A stretch of DNA of 64,000 nt from Haliclona indistincta (GCA_964017065.1 OZ024790.1:5504737-5568736); one strand, 5' to 3'; shown: positions 33,729 to 44,411, counted from the first letter of the stretch. Made by a program: numbers and translations. The notes: a model not told the origin generated them from the letters alone.

Positions 33729-34559
33729 GTGTCCTTTTTCTTTTTAGTGAAGTGCTGTTCAATATCATGCATGTGCTGAGAAGTCTTTGTTTCCACCATT
33801 AGTTTAGTATTCCGGTTGTTGATGGCTTTTCTTAAGCTTGTAGCTAAAATTGTTAAGCTGTACGTATCAGGTCTGCGTAGTCGCCTACGCATGCATGCAG
33901 TGCATACGAGCCCCGCCAACACTTGTTTGTAGACCTATACGGCGGTTATAATTATCTGGCAAGTGCAGAATGGCGATCCTACACGAGCTTACTGTTCTTC
34001 GAAGACTCCAGACAAATGCCGGGTGTGTTCTCCGTGATGGTGATCCACACGGGGCAGCGATACTTTAGCTCCTTGGTCACGTGCGCTACCCATTGCTTGG
34101 TCACGTGTGTATTGCGCTATCACAATAATGGCGTCTAACACTAAGCTGAGAATGGATCACGATCGAGAAATCGCGGAACTTGGATCACCGTTACGCTAAA
34201 AAGAAAGCTCAAAAGGCACATGGCAGGTGGATTTCACGACTGTTCGTGGATGTTTTGGTCTCGGCACTGCTCTCGTAAAGGCGCTAGGCGAGTGGAAGAA
34301 AGAAAGAAAGAAGAAAGAAGAAAACGAAGATGACGAAACTCGATTTTCACCGTTTCCAGGTTCGTCACTTTAGTAACAATTTCGAGCAATCCCCTTGCTA
34401 CTGTAAGATAGGGCAACGCCAGAGAGCAGATCTAAGTGTCTAAAGACGTATAAAATTCAACACAAGGCGAAATATCAGCGTTTGAACGCTAATACATGTA
34501 TGTAGCCACCATCTTGTTTTGTCCTTCATCCCTACATAGGGAGTCACTACCGTGCCTCC
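33729..34559. other. Low-copy sequence, no gene recognised
   Basis: Mixed-composition sequence with a GAAAGAAAGAAGAAAG microsatellite near 34298-34322. A minus-strand frame (33650-33922) and a + frame (33923-34138) have plausible composition but no recognisable domain. Confidence 0.5.
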
Positions 34560-34690
34560 CTAATACTGCATTGCAAATTGCATTGGAATGAATATCAATT
34601 AGAAGCACTGTACTTTCCATGAAGAACAGTGGGCCGCTCAACATCTCAACAAAGTAGTTTAGACTGCAGATTATGCATAAGAGAGTGGAA
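34560..34690 (+). repeat. ~180-bp repeat, partial copy
   Basis: Starts at ACTGCATTGCAAATTGCATT and ends at GAGTGGAAC, where a MITE interrupts it; the interrupted phrase continues at 34941. Confidence 0.85.
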
Positions 34691-34691
34691 C

Positions 34692-34940
34692 CTGGAGCGC
34701 ATATAAACAAGGGAGCATGTAACTCTGTAAACGGCGAAATCCTAAATTGGCGGCTGTTCTAAAAATAATAATTTCCATATAAGAACTATAATCCATATAA
34801 GGTCTATAATTTCCACCGCGCCTCCACCCGGTATAATTTATATGGAAGTAACTAAAATAGCAAGTCAGCCATATTAGGATTTCGCCGTTATATGGGGTAG
34901 TGTTCAGAGTTACAAGCTCCCTTGTTTATATGCGCTCCTG
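34692..34940. mobile_element. hAT-like MITE (249 bp) with GTGGAAC duplication
   Basis: Ends CTGGAGCGCATATAAACAAG and the inverse CAGGAGCGCATATAAACAAG. Flanked by GTGGAAC at 34685-34691 and 34941-34947. It sits inside the ~180-bp repeat at a phrase intact in other units, so the boundaries are firm. Family assignment from the C(A/T)G tip and the 7-8-bp duplication is tentative. Confidence 0.9.
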
Positions 34941-34947
34941 GTGGAAC

Positions 34948-35435
34948 AATTCTACTTTTGGAAGTGTTGAGTCACTCAACAAAATTCTACGCCAGTGTGA
35001 ATACTGCATTGAAAATTGCATTGGAATGACTATCAATTAGAAGCACTGTACTTTCCATGCAGAACCGTGGGCCCAATCAACATCTCAAAAAAGTAGTTTA
35101 GACAATAGATTATGTATAGTAGAGTGGAACAAATCTACTTTTGTAAATGTTGAGTCACTCAACAAAATTCTACGCCTGTGTGAATACTGCATTGAAAATT
35201 GCATTGGAATGAATATCAATTAGAAGCACAGTACTTTCCATGCCATGCAGATTTGTTACACTCTACTATGCATAATGTATAGTCTAAACTACTTTGTAGG
35301 ATTTTGAGCTGCCCACGGTTCTACACATGGAAAGTACAGTGCTTCTAATTGATATTCATTCCAATGCAATTTTCAATGCAGTATTCACACAGGCGTAGAA
35401 TTTTGTTGAGTGACTCGACACTTCCAATAAAACTG
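34948..35435. repeat. ~180-bp repeat, cluster 2 with inverted copies
   Basis: Direct units from 34968 and 35150, followed by an inverted copy (35270-35435, ending GAGTGACTCGACACTTCCAA). Units 35150-35260 and the inverted copy form a fold-back. Confidence 0.87.
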
Positions 35436-35449
35436 ATGCTTGTGATCCT

Positions 35450-35741
35450 AGTATGATCGCTGAAGCTGCTCGAGTTGTATCTGATGGGCAGATTCCGCCG
35501 GAGACGGAATCGCTCAAAACAAAGCTAATACAAACACTGATGGAAGTTAATGAACTAAGCCATCAAAGAGATCATGTAATGACAATGGAGGAGTTTGAAG
35601 CCATTGCAAGGAAATGGTGTCACTTCTAGGGAAGAATTACGAGAGGCTCTCTGGACACTTCATCTTCTTGGCACTACACTATCCTAAAGTTCCCGAGCTA
35701 AATTAGGACACTGTCATGACTCATCAACAATTGTTCTTTAA
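35450..35741 (+). pseudogene. COR-domain-like gene fragment, copy 2, 5' part
   Basis: Frames read IPPETESLKTKLIQTLMEVN, then (other frame) REELREALWTLHLLGTTLS, then MTHQQLFF, matching the pattern of a COR domain (helix with LHxxG, then D-x-Q-L). A frameshift lies near 35610. The frame runs into a TTAA-inserted MITE and resumes after it. ROCO proteins couple a Roc GTPase to the COR dimerisation domain; no Roc is present here. Family call from memory of the pattern. Confidence 0.6.
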
Positions 35742-36332
35742 CTTTTTATAGGCTATTGACGCCTTAAGGCGTCATAATCGACTCCACCTACTCTAGACGT
35801 CATAAATTGTGTGAAAAGTTCTCTAGAAAGGTCAAATCAAGTTTAATTGCAAATTACCTGAAAAAACCCACTGTTTTTCGTCGCGCCCTCCCCACTAAAC
35901 CATATAGAACGGGGGAGTTTTAAAGGTGGGTGTCCGCCTTTAACCCGGGGTTCGAAGGGGCGGAGCTATTCGCCGCTTTCGGAATTTTTAGGGCTTCAGG
36001 ATGCCTTGAAATGCATACTTTGGCATAGAATATGGTCTAAACTGTGTTGTTTGCTCACCTGGACACCACCACGTTTTTGTATCAGTCACCTGGGCTAAAT
36101 GAAGACCAAAATTAGCTGGAAAATGGTGAGGCCGCAGCACTCAACTGGCTTCAGTTCCGAAGTGGGAGTGGCCAACTCAGAGTTTAGTACATGGTCGTAA
36201 ACTTTGACATGCCAGGTAAAAACAGTGCTAGTTTGGAACAGCTAGCGTACTGCATGTTGTAGAAAATTGCTAGACAAACTGTCAGTTTAGAGCAAGTCGG
36301 ATTTTCGTCAAAATAACATAGCAACTAAAGGG
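35742..36332 (-). mobile_element. TTAA-flanked MITE, family T, copy B (591 bp)
   Basis: Flanked by TTAA at 35738-35741 and 36333-36336; right terminus CTAAAGGG. It interrupts a COR-like reading frame: with one TTAA retained, codons before and after the element join in frame. Reverse orientation relative to copy A. Confidence 0.92.
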
Positions 36333-36780
36333 TTAACATTCCTACAAAGCTTATCACTAGTACGTTTTCCCTCAAGAAGAGACGAAAACAAGTCTCAGAT
36401 CAGTCGTGTTATGACATGTTTTGTGATAAAGGCTTCTTCACTATGCATGACCTCAGCAAGTTATGGGAGAAAGAAAAGCTCACCTCACCGGTGAGCAACT
36501 GGTAGTCCCCTTACAACACTTACACATTCTTGCACCCATCGTACAAGAAGATGGTACTCGTGGATACTTTCTTCCTTGTGTGCTTAAGCATGCTACTCAG
36601 CAATGCAGCAATACTGATAGCAGCATCGCTGATCCACTTCTTGTTAGTTTTGCTTGTGGGTTTAAACCCAATGGGATGTTTAGTGGCCTGCTGGCTTACT
36701 TTTTGCAATGTAATGCTCAAAGTTACGGCTTGAAAATTGAGTTACGCAAGGAGCTGTTTCGTGACCAAGCTTCTTTTTTG
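36333..36780 (+). pseudogene. COR-domain-like gene fragment, copy 2, 3' part
   Basis: Reads IPTKLITSTFSLKKRRK, then (after a 1-bp change in an A run near 36475) LTGEQLVVPLQHLHILAPIV, GYFLPCVLKHA and DPLLVSFACGFKPNGMF. Copy 3 (63150-63597, minus) has no frameshift at the A run. It ends without a stop-bounded domain and passes into non-coding flank. It is a carried gene fragment, not a gene. Confidence 0.62.
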
Positions 36781-36974
36781 TGAGCAATGATAGATTTATA
36801 CAAAGCTAATGATACAATAAATAGAAAAATTAGGACAAGGTCTGCGAAACAAAGGTGCAACGGATGGAGATGGCATTGACCCTTTCGATTGCAATTGAGT
36901 TGGTATTTTTTTACTTTTTTTAAGTGTAAATGATTGTTAATTTTTTAATTGTTTTAATTTATATTTTAACTTAT
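36781..36974. other. 3' flank of the COR repeat and AT-rich spacer
   Basis: TGTGAGCAATGATAGATTTA, AAGGTCTGCGAAACAAAGGT, then T-rich sequence. Shared with the flanks of the other two copies. Confidence 0.75.
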
Positions 36975-38275
36975 ATTTGATTACGTATATTGTGCATATT
37001 TATATGGCGCATATTTGTGCACAAATGTCTGCCTTGGCGTCGTCGCCCTGTTTCTGCACAAAGGGGTTAGTTATGGCATCGTCGCCTTATTTGTGCACCA
37101 AGGGCTAACCTTTGCGCATGTTTGTGCAAATATTGCGCATATTTGATATTGCGTATATTGCGACGCCTAGGCGTCGTCGCCCTATTTCTGCACTAAGCGG
37201 TTAAGTCTTGGCGTCGTCGCCTAATTTGTGCACAAAGCGGTTATTCTTGGCGTCGTCTCCTATTGGTGCACAAAGGAGTTAGCCTTGGCGTCTTCGCTCT
37301 ATTTGTGCACAAAGAGGTTAGTCTTGTCGTCGTCGCCTTATTTGTGCACAAAGGGGTTATATTTATATTGCTTATATTGCGCTTATATTAAATGTGCGCA
37401 AAGGGTTAGCCCATTGTACACAAATAGGGCGACGACGCCATAACTAACCCATTTGTGGACAAATAGGAGGACGACGGGCTAACCCCTTTGTGCACACATT
37501 TGTGCACAAATAGGGCGACAACGCGAAGACTAACCCCTTTGTGTGCACAAACAGGGCGACAACGCAAAAACTAAACTCTTTGCAGAAATAGAGCGACGAC
37601 GCTAAGGTTAACCCCTTTGTGCTCAAATATGCGCGCAAAAAGTTAGCTAATCCTTTGCGCACAACTTGCGCACAAATATACGCAATATACGCAATATCAA
37701 ATATGCGCAATATTTGCACAAACATGCGCAAAGGTTAGCCCTTGGTGCACAAATAAGGCGACGATGCCATAACTAACCCCTTTGTGCACAAATAGGGCAA
37801 CGACGCCCTATTTGTGCATAAAGGGGCGCCCTATGCACAAATATACTGCTACCTTCACTCCCTATGCTCAAATACACTCCCTACACATACACTCCCTACA
37901 AATACACTCCCTACGCAAATACACACTCAATGCACTGCTTTCTGCCCCGTGCGCAAATTTGTGCACAGATAAGGCGACTACGCCAAGAATAACCCCTTGA
38001 GCACAGATAAGGCGACGACGCCAGGACTAACACCTTTCTGCACAAATAGAGCGAAGACGCCAAGGCTAATTCCTTTGTGCATCAATAGGGACGACGCCAA
38101 GAATAACCCCTTTGTGCACAATAAGGCGATGACGCCAAGACTAACCCCTTGGTGTGCACAAATAGGGCGACGAAGCCAAGTATAACTCCTTTGTGCAGAA
38201 ATAGGGCGACGACGCCAAGGCTAACCCCTTCGTGCACACATTTGTGCACAAATATGCGCAATATACGCAATCAAG
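36975..38275. repeat. GTGCACAAA minisatellite block 7
   Basis: Diverged 39-bp units with orientation switches near 37.4 and 37.75 kb; ACTCCCTAC submodule at 37855-37925. The last 0.5 kb parallels block 4 and the whole is nearly the reverse of block 11. Confidence 0.92.
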
Positions 38276-38440
38276 TATAATAAAAAATAAAGAAAAAAAA
38301 GAAAATAAATAAAAATATAAGTAGAAAAAAAATTAACACACAATTACCCTATAAAAGAATTATGAAAAAAGTTAGATATAATTATTTATTTTTAAATATT
38401 TTTTATGGGATAAATGAGTGTTAATTTTGTAATTGTTTTT
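38276..38440. other. AT-rich spacer
   Basis: A/T-rich, with GGGATAAATGAGTGTTAATT at about 38407. No gene. Confidence 0.75.
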
Positions 38441-38542
38441 TCTGCTGGGAGGAGCTAAATTGGACTCCGGAAGTGAATTCACGCTAATAAACGCTTCATT
38501 AACGCTTATTTGCATTCTTTAGCCCGTTATTGGAAAAGGCTC
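38441..38542 (-). repeat. 102-bp dispersed repeat, copy 3
   Basis: Reverse-oriented copy of 18371-18472. Confidence 0.85.
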
Positions 38543-38637
38543 ATTAAAAATTAATAACACTAAATTAATAACGCTATAAAAAAATAAAAAATAAATATTG
38601 TTTAAAAAATGAAAAAAGGTAAAAAAAGTAACAAATA

Positions 38638-39009
38638 TTAGACCACAGCTAAGCGATGTTGAACAATCAGGTTGAGTAGCTGCGGGACTATAAATCTCAT
38701 AATGGAATCCCGCCACTGCCGCGACTTCATAATGGAATCCCACCACATGGCGCAGATTACGGTTCTGTGCGCAGAGTTCTACTGAATAATTTCACAGCGC
38801 TCGCGTGTCCTTGCTCATCGTTCGCGTCGTTTCTATTTGCTATTTCTATGGTCAAAATCAGTTAGACAGCCCATCCAATCGGATCGACGCGATGTAGAAG
38901 CCCTCGCGCCGTTGCCATAGCTCCCTCGCTAATCTCGGACGCTATATGGCAACGGCTCTCGGGCTTCTAAATCGCGTAGATCCTCGGATGCGTTGACAGC
39001 GCTGTCTAA
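38638..39009 (-). mobile_element. Crypton-derived short element, copy 3
   Basis: TTAGACCACAGCTAAGCG at the left, GCTGTCTAA at the right, with the conserved hairpin at 38875-39005. Nearly the same as copy 2. Confidence 0.75.
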
Positions 39010-39375
39010 CTATTATAAAAAATATATCTAACTTTGTTTCTATTTTTTTTAAATTTTTATAGGGTGAATGAGTGTTATTAATTTTTTTCATTTTTTTATT
39101 CATTTCTTTTAAATATTAAAAAAAAAATTTTATTTTAAATTTTAAATTTTTTCATTTTAATTTTTATTGTTCTTAATTTTTTGATTTTTTACTATTTGTT
39201 TTTTGTTTTTTTTTCCTTTTTAATTTTTTTCAAATTTTTTAAAAAAATTGTTTTAATTTATTTTTAATTTTTTTTTATAGATATTTTTTTTTGTGATCTT
39301 TTTTTTTACCGTTTATTAATTAACGTTTTTTTTAGTGCAAATGAGTGTTAATTTTTTAATTATTTTAATTTTAAT
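39010..39375. other. AT-rich spacer
   Basis: T-rich low complexity containing GGGTGAATGAGTGTTATTAA (39061) and GCAAATGAGTGTTAATTTTT (39337). No gene. Confidence 0.75.
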
Positions 39376-40055
39376 TTTATATAAGTAGGAGAACTAAATC
39401 TCAAACTTTATTAGAAAAACCAATACAACTAAAGAACACCAATGAAGCTAGATCTTATATCGCAAAAATCAAAACAGGAAATACCAAATAAGGAATAGAC
39501 TAAAAATAGAATACACTAAGAATAGAATAAACCAAATATGGTAAATACAGAACAGCTAGAACAGTTAGGAAGAACAGTTTAACGTCATGTTAAGGACGAG
39601 CCGTAGTTTGATTCTTGCGCTTCGGGCATTCTGGGGCGGGAGCTGTTTCGACCCTATCGACAGAGGGATCTCGTCAGTTGGTTCTCTGGAGTTATGGTTT
39701 TCGCACTGAGGGTAGTGCTATTGGCTTCTCTTTTTTGAAGGGGGCTTGTATATCGAAAGAGATGTTAGATCAAAGATTCCGCGGCGATTGTAGACCTATC
39801 ACAGACAGAGAGACACACAAGTTACGTCAAGAGAAACAAATGTACAGTGCCTAGAAGTTTCCTAGCAATGGCCCGGTGTGGAAATAACCATACACGATCT
39901 AGCCACCCTCGCCTGGACTTCACCAAGTCCACCAACAAAGTCACTAAGCACAACGCTTGGATATTGACCTTACAGCCAAGGGATCCTGAAAATGTGACAG
40001 TCAGTGGTTGCGCTATGAAGTACAGGAGAAGATGGGTCTTCCGGGACTCCGTGAG
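39376..40055 (-). other. Unrecognised low-copy segment, possible transposon 3' end
   Basis: The only copy in the window. On the minus strand it ends with CTAATAAAGTTTGAG, a plausible AATAAA poly(A) signal (39404-39418), so it may be the 3' untranslated end of an unidentified retroelement or gene. + frames at 39615-39854 and 39847-40065 have no known domain. Confidence 0.4.
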
Positions 40056-40160
40056 TAGTCATTAGTGAGTAGTCATTACTCCGTGAGTAGTAATGATTAG
40101 TGAGTAGTCATTAGTGAGTAGTCATTACTCATTAGTGAGTAGTCATTACTCCGTGAGTAT
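40048..40160. repeat. GTGAGTAGTCATT short tandem repeat
   Basis: About seven copies of GTGAGTAGTCATTA with variants containing CTCC, directly abutting the AT-rich spacer. Confidence 0.88.
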
Positions 40161-40214
40161 TTTAATTTTTAATTTCTTTTTATATTAATTTTTTTTTCTT
40201 TTTCAAATTTTTTA

Positions 40215-40812
40215 AATGTTTGATTGCGTGTATTGCGCATATTTATATTGCGCATATTTGTGCACAAATGTGTGCACAAAGGGGTTAGCCTTGGCGTCGT
40301 CGCCCTGTTTCTGCACAAAGGGGTTAGCCTTGGCGTCTTCGCTCTATTTGTGCACAAATGGGTTAATCTTTGCGTCGTCGCCTTATTAGTGCACAAAGGG
40401 GTTATTCTTGGCGTCGTCCCTATTGTTGCACAAAGGAGTTAGCCTTGGCGTCTTCGCTCTATTTGTGCACAAAGGCGTTAATCTTGGCGACGTCACCTTA
40501 TTTGTGCACAAGTGTGTGCACGGGTCAGAAAGCATTGCATAGGGAGTGTATTTGTGCAGGGAGTGTAATTGTTGGGAGTGTATGAGTAAGATCTGTATTT
40601 GTTTGTGCATAGAAAGTGAAGGAAGCAGTATATTTGTGCATTTGGCGCCCCATTGTGCACAAATAGGGCGTCGTCACCAAAATGCAAAAAGGGGTTAGCC
40701 TTAGCGTCGTCGCCCTATAAATGTACAAATTTTTGCACAAAGGGGTTAGTTATGGCATCGTCGCCCTATTTACGCACCAAGGGCTAACCCTTTGCGCATA
40801 TTTGTGCGCAAA
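40215..40812. repeat. GTGCACAAA minisatellite block 8
   Basis: Parallels the first part of block 5 (entry GCGTGTATTGCGCATATTTA, ACTCCCTAC submodule inverted at 40540-40630). Passes directly into satellite (GCGCAAAGGAGCGAGTGAGA). Confidence 0.92.
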
Positions 40813-42491
40813 GGAGCGAGTGAGAGTGAGTGAGTGTGAGTTTGTGAGTTTGGGTGAGTTTTAGTGAGTGTCAGTGAGTGTGAGTGAGTGTGAATGAGTG
40901 AGTAAAGTGAGTGTGAGTGAGTGTGAGTGAGTGTGAATTAGTGAGTAAGTGTGAGTGAGTGAGTGAGTGGGTGAGTTTGAGTGAGTGGGTGTGAGTGAGT
41001 GAGTGTGAGCGTGAGTGAGTGTGAGTGTGAGTTTGAGTGTGAGTGAGTGGGTGTGAGTAAGTGAGTGAGTGAGTGTGAGTGTGAGAGTGAGAGTGAGTGT
41101 GAGTGAGTGTGAGTGTGAGTGGGTATGTGAGTGTGAGTGTGAGTGTGAGTGTGAGTGCGAGTGCGAGTGCGAGTGCGAGTGAGTGTGAGTGTGAGTGAGT
41201 GAGTGAGTGTGATTATGAGTGAGTACGAGTGCGAGTGAGAGTGTGAGTGTGAGTGTGAGTGTGAGTGAGTGTGAGTGTGAGTGAGTGGGTGTGATTGTGA
41301 GTGTCAGTGTGAGTGAGAGTGAGTGAGTGAGAGTGAGTGAGTGTGAGTAAGTGAGTGTGAGTGAGTGTGAGTGAGTGTGAATGAGTGTGAGTTAGTGTGA
41401 GTGAGTTAGTGGTTGAGTGTCAGTGAGTGGGTGTGAGAGAATGAGTGAGTGTGAGCGTGAGTGAGTGAGTGTCAGTGTGAGTGTGAGTGAGTGTGAGTGA
41501 GTGTGAGTGTGAGTGTGAGTGAGTGAGTGAGTGTGAGTAAGAGAGTGTGAGTGAGTGTGAATGTGAGTGTGAGAGTGAGAGAGAGTGTGAGTGAGTGTGA
41601 GTGTGAGTGAGTGAGTGTGATTATGAGTGTGAGTACGATTGCGAGTGAGAGTGTGAGTGTGAGAGTGAGTGTGAGTGTGAATGAGTGTGAGTGTGAGTGA
41701 GTGGGTGTGATTGTGAGTGTCAGTGTGAGTGAGAGTGAGTGAGTGAGAGTGAGTGAGTGTGAGTTAGTGAGTTTGAGTGAGTGTTAGTGAGTGTGAGTGA
41801 GAGTGAAATAGTTTGAGTGAAAGTGAGTGTGAGTGAGTGTGAGTGAGTGTTAATGAGTGTGAGTGAGTGTGAGTGAGTGAGTTGGTGAGTGGGTGTGAGT
41901 GGGTGTGAGAGAATGAGTGAGTGTGAGCGTGAGTGAGTGTGAGTGTCAGTGTGAGTGTGAGTGAGTGTGAGTGTGAGTGAGTGTGAGTGTGAGTGTGAGT
42001 GAGTGAGTGTGAGTAAGTGAGCGTGAGTGAATGTGAGTGTGAGAGTGAGAGTGAGTGTGAGTGAGTGTGAGTGCGTATGTGAGTGTGAGTGTGAGAGTGA
42101 GTGTGAGTGAGTGTGAGTGAGTGTGATTGAGTGTGAGTGAGTGTGAGTGAGTGTGAATGTGTGTGAATGAGTGTGAGTGATTGTGAGTGAGTGGGTGAGT
42201 GTGAGTTAGTGGGTGTGAGTGAGTGAGTGAATGTGAGTGTGAGTGAGTGTGAGTGTGAGTGTCAGTGTGAGTGTGAATGAGTGTGAGTGGTGTGAGTGAG
42301 TGTGAGTGAGTGTGAATGAGTGTTAGTGAAAGTGAGTGTGAGTGAGTGTGAATGAGTGTGAGTGAGTGTGAGTGAGCGGGTTTGGAGTGAGTAAGTGAGT
42401 GTGAGTGAGTGTGAGTGTGAGTGTGAGTGAGTGAGTGTGAGTAAGTGAGTGTGAGTGAGTGTGTGTAAGTGAGTGTGAGTGAGTGTGAGTG
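40813..42491. repeat. TGAGTG satellite array 4, left part
   Basis: G-rich strand on +. Two similar ~0.4-kb blocks (near 41210-41345 and 41615-41760, with GATTATGAGTG and GTACGA) indicate higher-order repetition. Interrupted by a SINE. Confidence 0.96.
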
Positions 42492-42910
42492 GTGGGTGCC
42501 CTGGTGGTTCAGCTGGTATAGTCCTGGGTTTATGACCCGGAGGACAACGGAGGACACTGGTTCGAATCCCAGGGCAGGAGGAAAAAAAAGAACGAAAAAC
42601 ATCACAAGTACTTTAGCCCACCAGCCCACCCATCTGTAAAACGGGTACCTGGTCTTGTACTGGGGGAGTAAAGCACACCGACTGTGTCTCATTGTACCAC
42701 TAATAGTAGTGGTGGGACTACAGGGTGCCCACACCGGCAGTGGGAGGCATGGTTGGTACCTCCTGCGAGTTCCTTGCCCGGGCTCCTGGAGTGCTCATAG
42801 CACCGGCACATCGTACCTGCTTAGTGCACAGGTGCCCTGGCTCTTCCTGGAACGCGTGACCGATAGGCAGCAATAGGCAGCGATAGGCAGCGAGAGGCTT
42901 TCGCTTTTGA
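42492..42910 (+). mobile_element. tRNA-derived SINE inserted in satellite
   Basis: The head 42497-42576 folds like a tRNA: acceptor TGCCCTGG/CCAGGGCA, anticodon stem CTGGG/CCCGG with loop TTTATGA, A box TGGTTCAGCTGG and B box GGTTCGAATCC. A unique body follows (ACGGGTACCTGGTCTTGTAC ... CTGGGGGAGTAAAG), and the tail holds four GATAGGCAGC-like units. The satellite continues on both sides. The loop would give anticodon TAT, suggesting a tRNA-Ile-like ancestor. Confidence 0.85.
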
Positions 42911-43118
42911 TTGTGAGTGTGAGAGTGAGAGTTAGTTTGAGAGAGTGTGAGTGTGAGTGGGTGTATGAGTGTGAGTGTAAGAGTGAGTGTGAGTGAGTGT
43001 GAGTGAGTGAGTGAGTGTGAGTGAGTGTGAGTGAGTGTGATTGAGTGTGAGTGAGTGTGAGTGAGTGTGAGTGTGTGTGTGGGTGTGAGTGTGAGTGTGA
43101 GTGTGATTGTGAGTGTAA
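42911..43118. repeat. TGAGTG satellite array 4, right part
   Basis: The array resumes after the SINE and ends at GTGAGTGTAAGTTTTTTACA. Confidence 0.95.
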
Positions 43119-43129
43119 GTTTTTTACAA

Positions 43130-43190
43130 ATTTTTTATATTGGGTAACTGTGTGTGTTGCTTGTCTATAGGCCACATGGGAATAATGTTT
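43130..43190. repeat. Conserved satellite-junction motif, copy 3 (reversed)
   Basis: TATATTGGGTAACTGTGTGT, then TGCTTGTCTATAGGCCACAT. Reverse of copies 1 and 2, without the TGTGACC MITE, so it is an empty site. Confidence 0.87.
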
Positions 43191-43407
43191 TTTTTAGTTT
43201 TTTTTTAATTTTAATTTTTTTTGGTTTTTGTTTTTTAATGTTTTTTATTACATCTTTATTTTTTTTTGTATTTTTATTTATGTTATTGATTTTTAACTTT
43301 TTTTAAAAATATACCTATCAAAACAAAAAAATTAAAACACATTTTAAAAAAATTTGGAAAAAAAAGGAATAAGAAATAAAATGAAAACTAATTTATTTAT
43401 ATAATAG
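43191..43407. other. AT-rich spacer
   Basis: T-rich then A-rich low complexity. No gene. Confidence 0.75.
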
Positions 43408-44411
43408 TTAAACAGTGCATCCGAGGATCTACGCGATTTAGAAGCCCGAGAGCCGTTGCTATATAGCGTCCGAGCGTAGTGAGGACGCTATGGCTACGGC
43501 ACGAGGGCTTCTAAATCATGTATATCCGATTGGATGCACTGTGCAACGTGTTTAGACTGTAGCAACAGCGAACAGAAACGACGCAAGCCAGTTGAAATTA
43601 AACAAGCAAAGCAACCACTCGCTTTTTGTTCTGTCTTCGTTGACGGCGATATTCTTTGGATACCCGTGGGCAGAACTATGAATAGGCTCCAGAGCAGTGC
43701 AAGGAAGAACGCTGTCGAAGTTTTAACCGAAGACTTGCTATGGGCTAAAGGTTTGCTAGGAGGTCGAAACACCGAAGATGCTATTGGACACTGTAGTTTT
43801 CTACAATGGTCTTCACTTTGCACTACGCAGTGGGGGAGAACATTGCCTATTGACACATTCACCTTGCCAAGTTGAGGTGGTCGAAAAGCCAGGTGAGCGA
43901 CCTTATCTACTCTACCACGAAGACCGTGACACATCCAGGAACCATCCTATTGGCTACAGGGATGCAAAACTATGCCTAAGGTTGTTGTTCGCTACTCTAG
44001 CACACAGAACCCGAGAGATGCTTCGTCGCTCTTTGCCCTGACGATCCAGTGGACAACGCATTCTACCTGCAACCATCGCTTTCTCCAACTGAGACCTGCT
44101 GGTACACACGGAAACCACTGGGTCACGCCTCGCTTAGTAGTACAGTGGCTCGACTGTGCAAACAAGCTGGCTCCGACGACTAACCAGACTCAAGAAAGAC
44201 TCACCAGATCTACCATAGCTAACTTTATTGACTCATATTCAGTATTATCTTTGCGCAATAATCGTAATCTATTGTTTTAGCACCATGTGGCGGGATTACA
44301 TTACAGAGTGGCGGGATTACATTATGGGTGGCGGGATTACATTACGAGATTTAGATCCGAGCAACTAGACAATCTGATTGGCTAATACCACTAAGCTACA
44401 GTCTGATGATG
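43408..44411 (+). mobile_element. Crypton-like element, long copy 2
   Basis: Starts TTAAACAGTGCATCCGAGG with a hairpin of about 60-nt arms (43412-43542), carries a DUF3504-like pseudogene, then three GTGGCGGGATTACATTA repeats and ends CTACAGTCTGATGATGT. Reverse-oriented paralogue of 29038-30035. Confidence 0.77.
43534..44200 (+). pseudogene. DUF3504/Crypton-type tyrosine recombinase fragment
   Basis: Across three frames: LTEDLLWAKGLLGG, LLDTVVFYNGLHFALRSG, VEVVEKPGERPYLLYHED, PKVVVRYSSTQNPRDASS, and WYTRKPLGHASLSSTVARLC then KQAGSDD. The order is that of DUF3504, the Crypton recombinase core. ALRSG carries the first catalytic Arg; the final H-x2-R/Tyr block is lost after KQAGSDD, where a stop follows. 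Frameshifts occur near 43780, 43970 and 44040. Most similar to copy 29290-29909. Confidence 0.77.

Noticed and set aside
42497..42576. Functional tRNA-Ile gene
   Set aside because: The tRNA-like part continues into a ~340-bp body and a decamer tail, typical of a SINE, and the arms deviate from a canonical tRNA.
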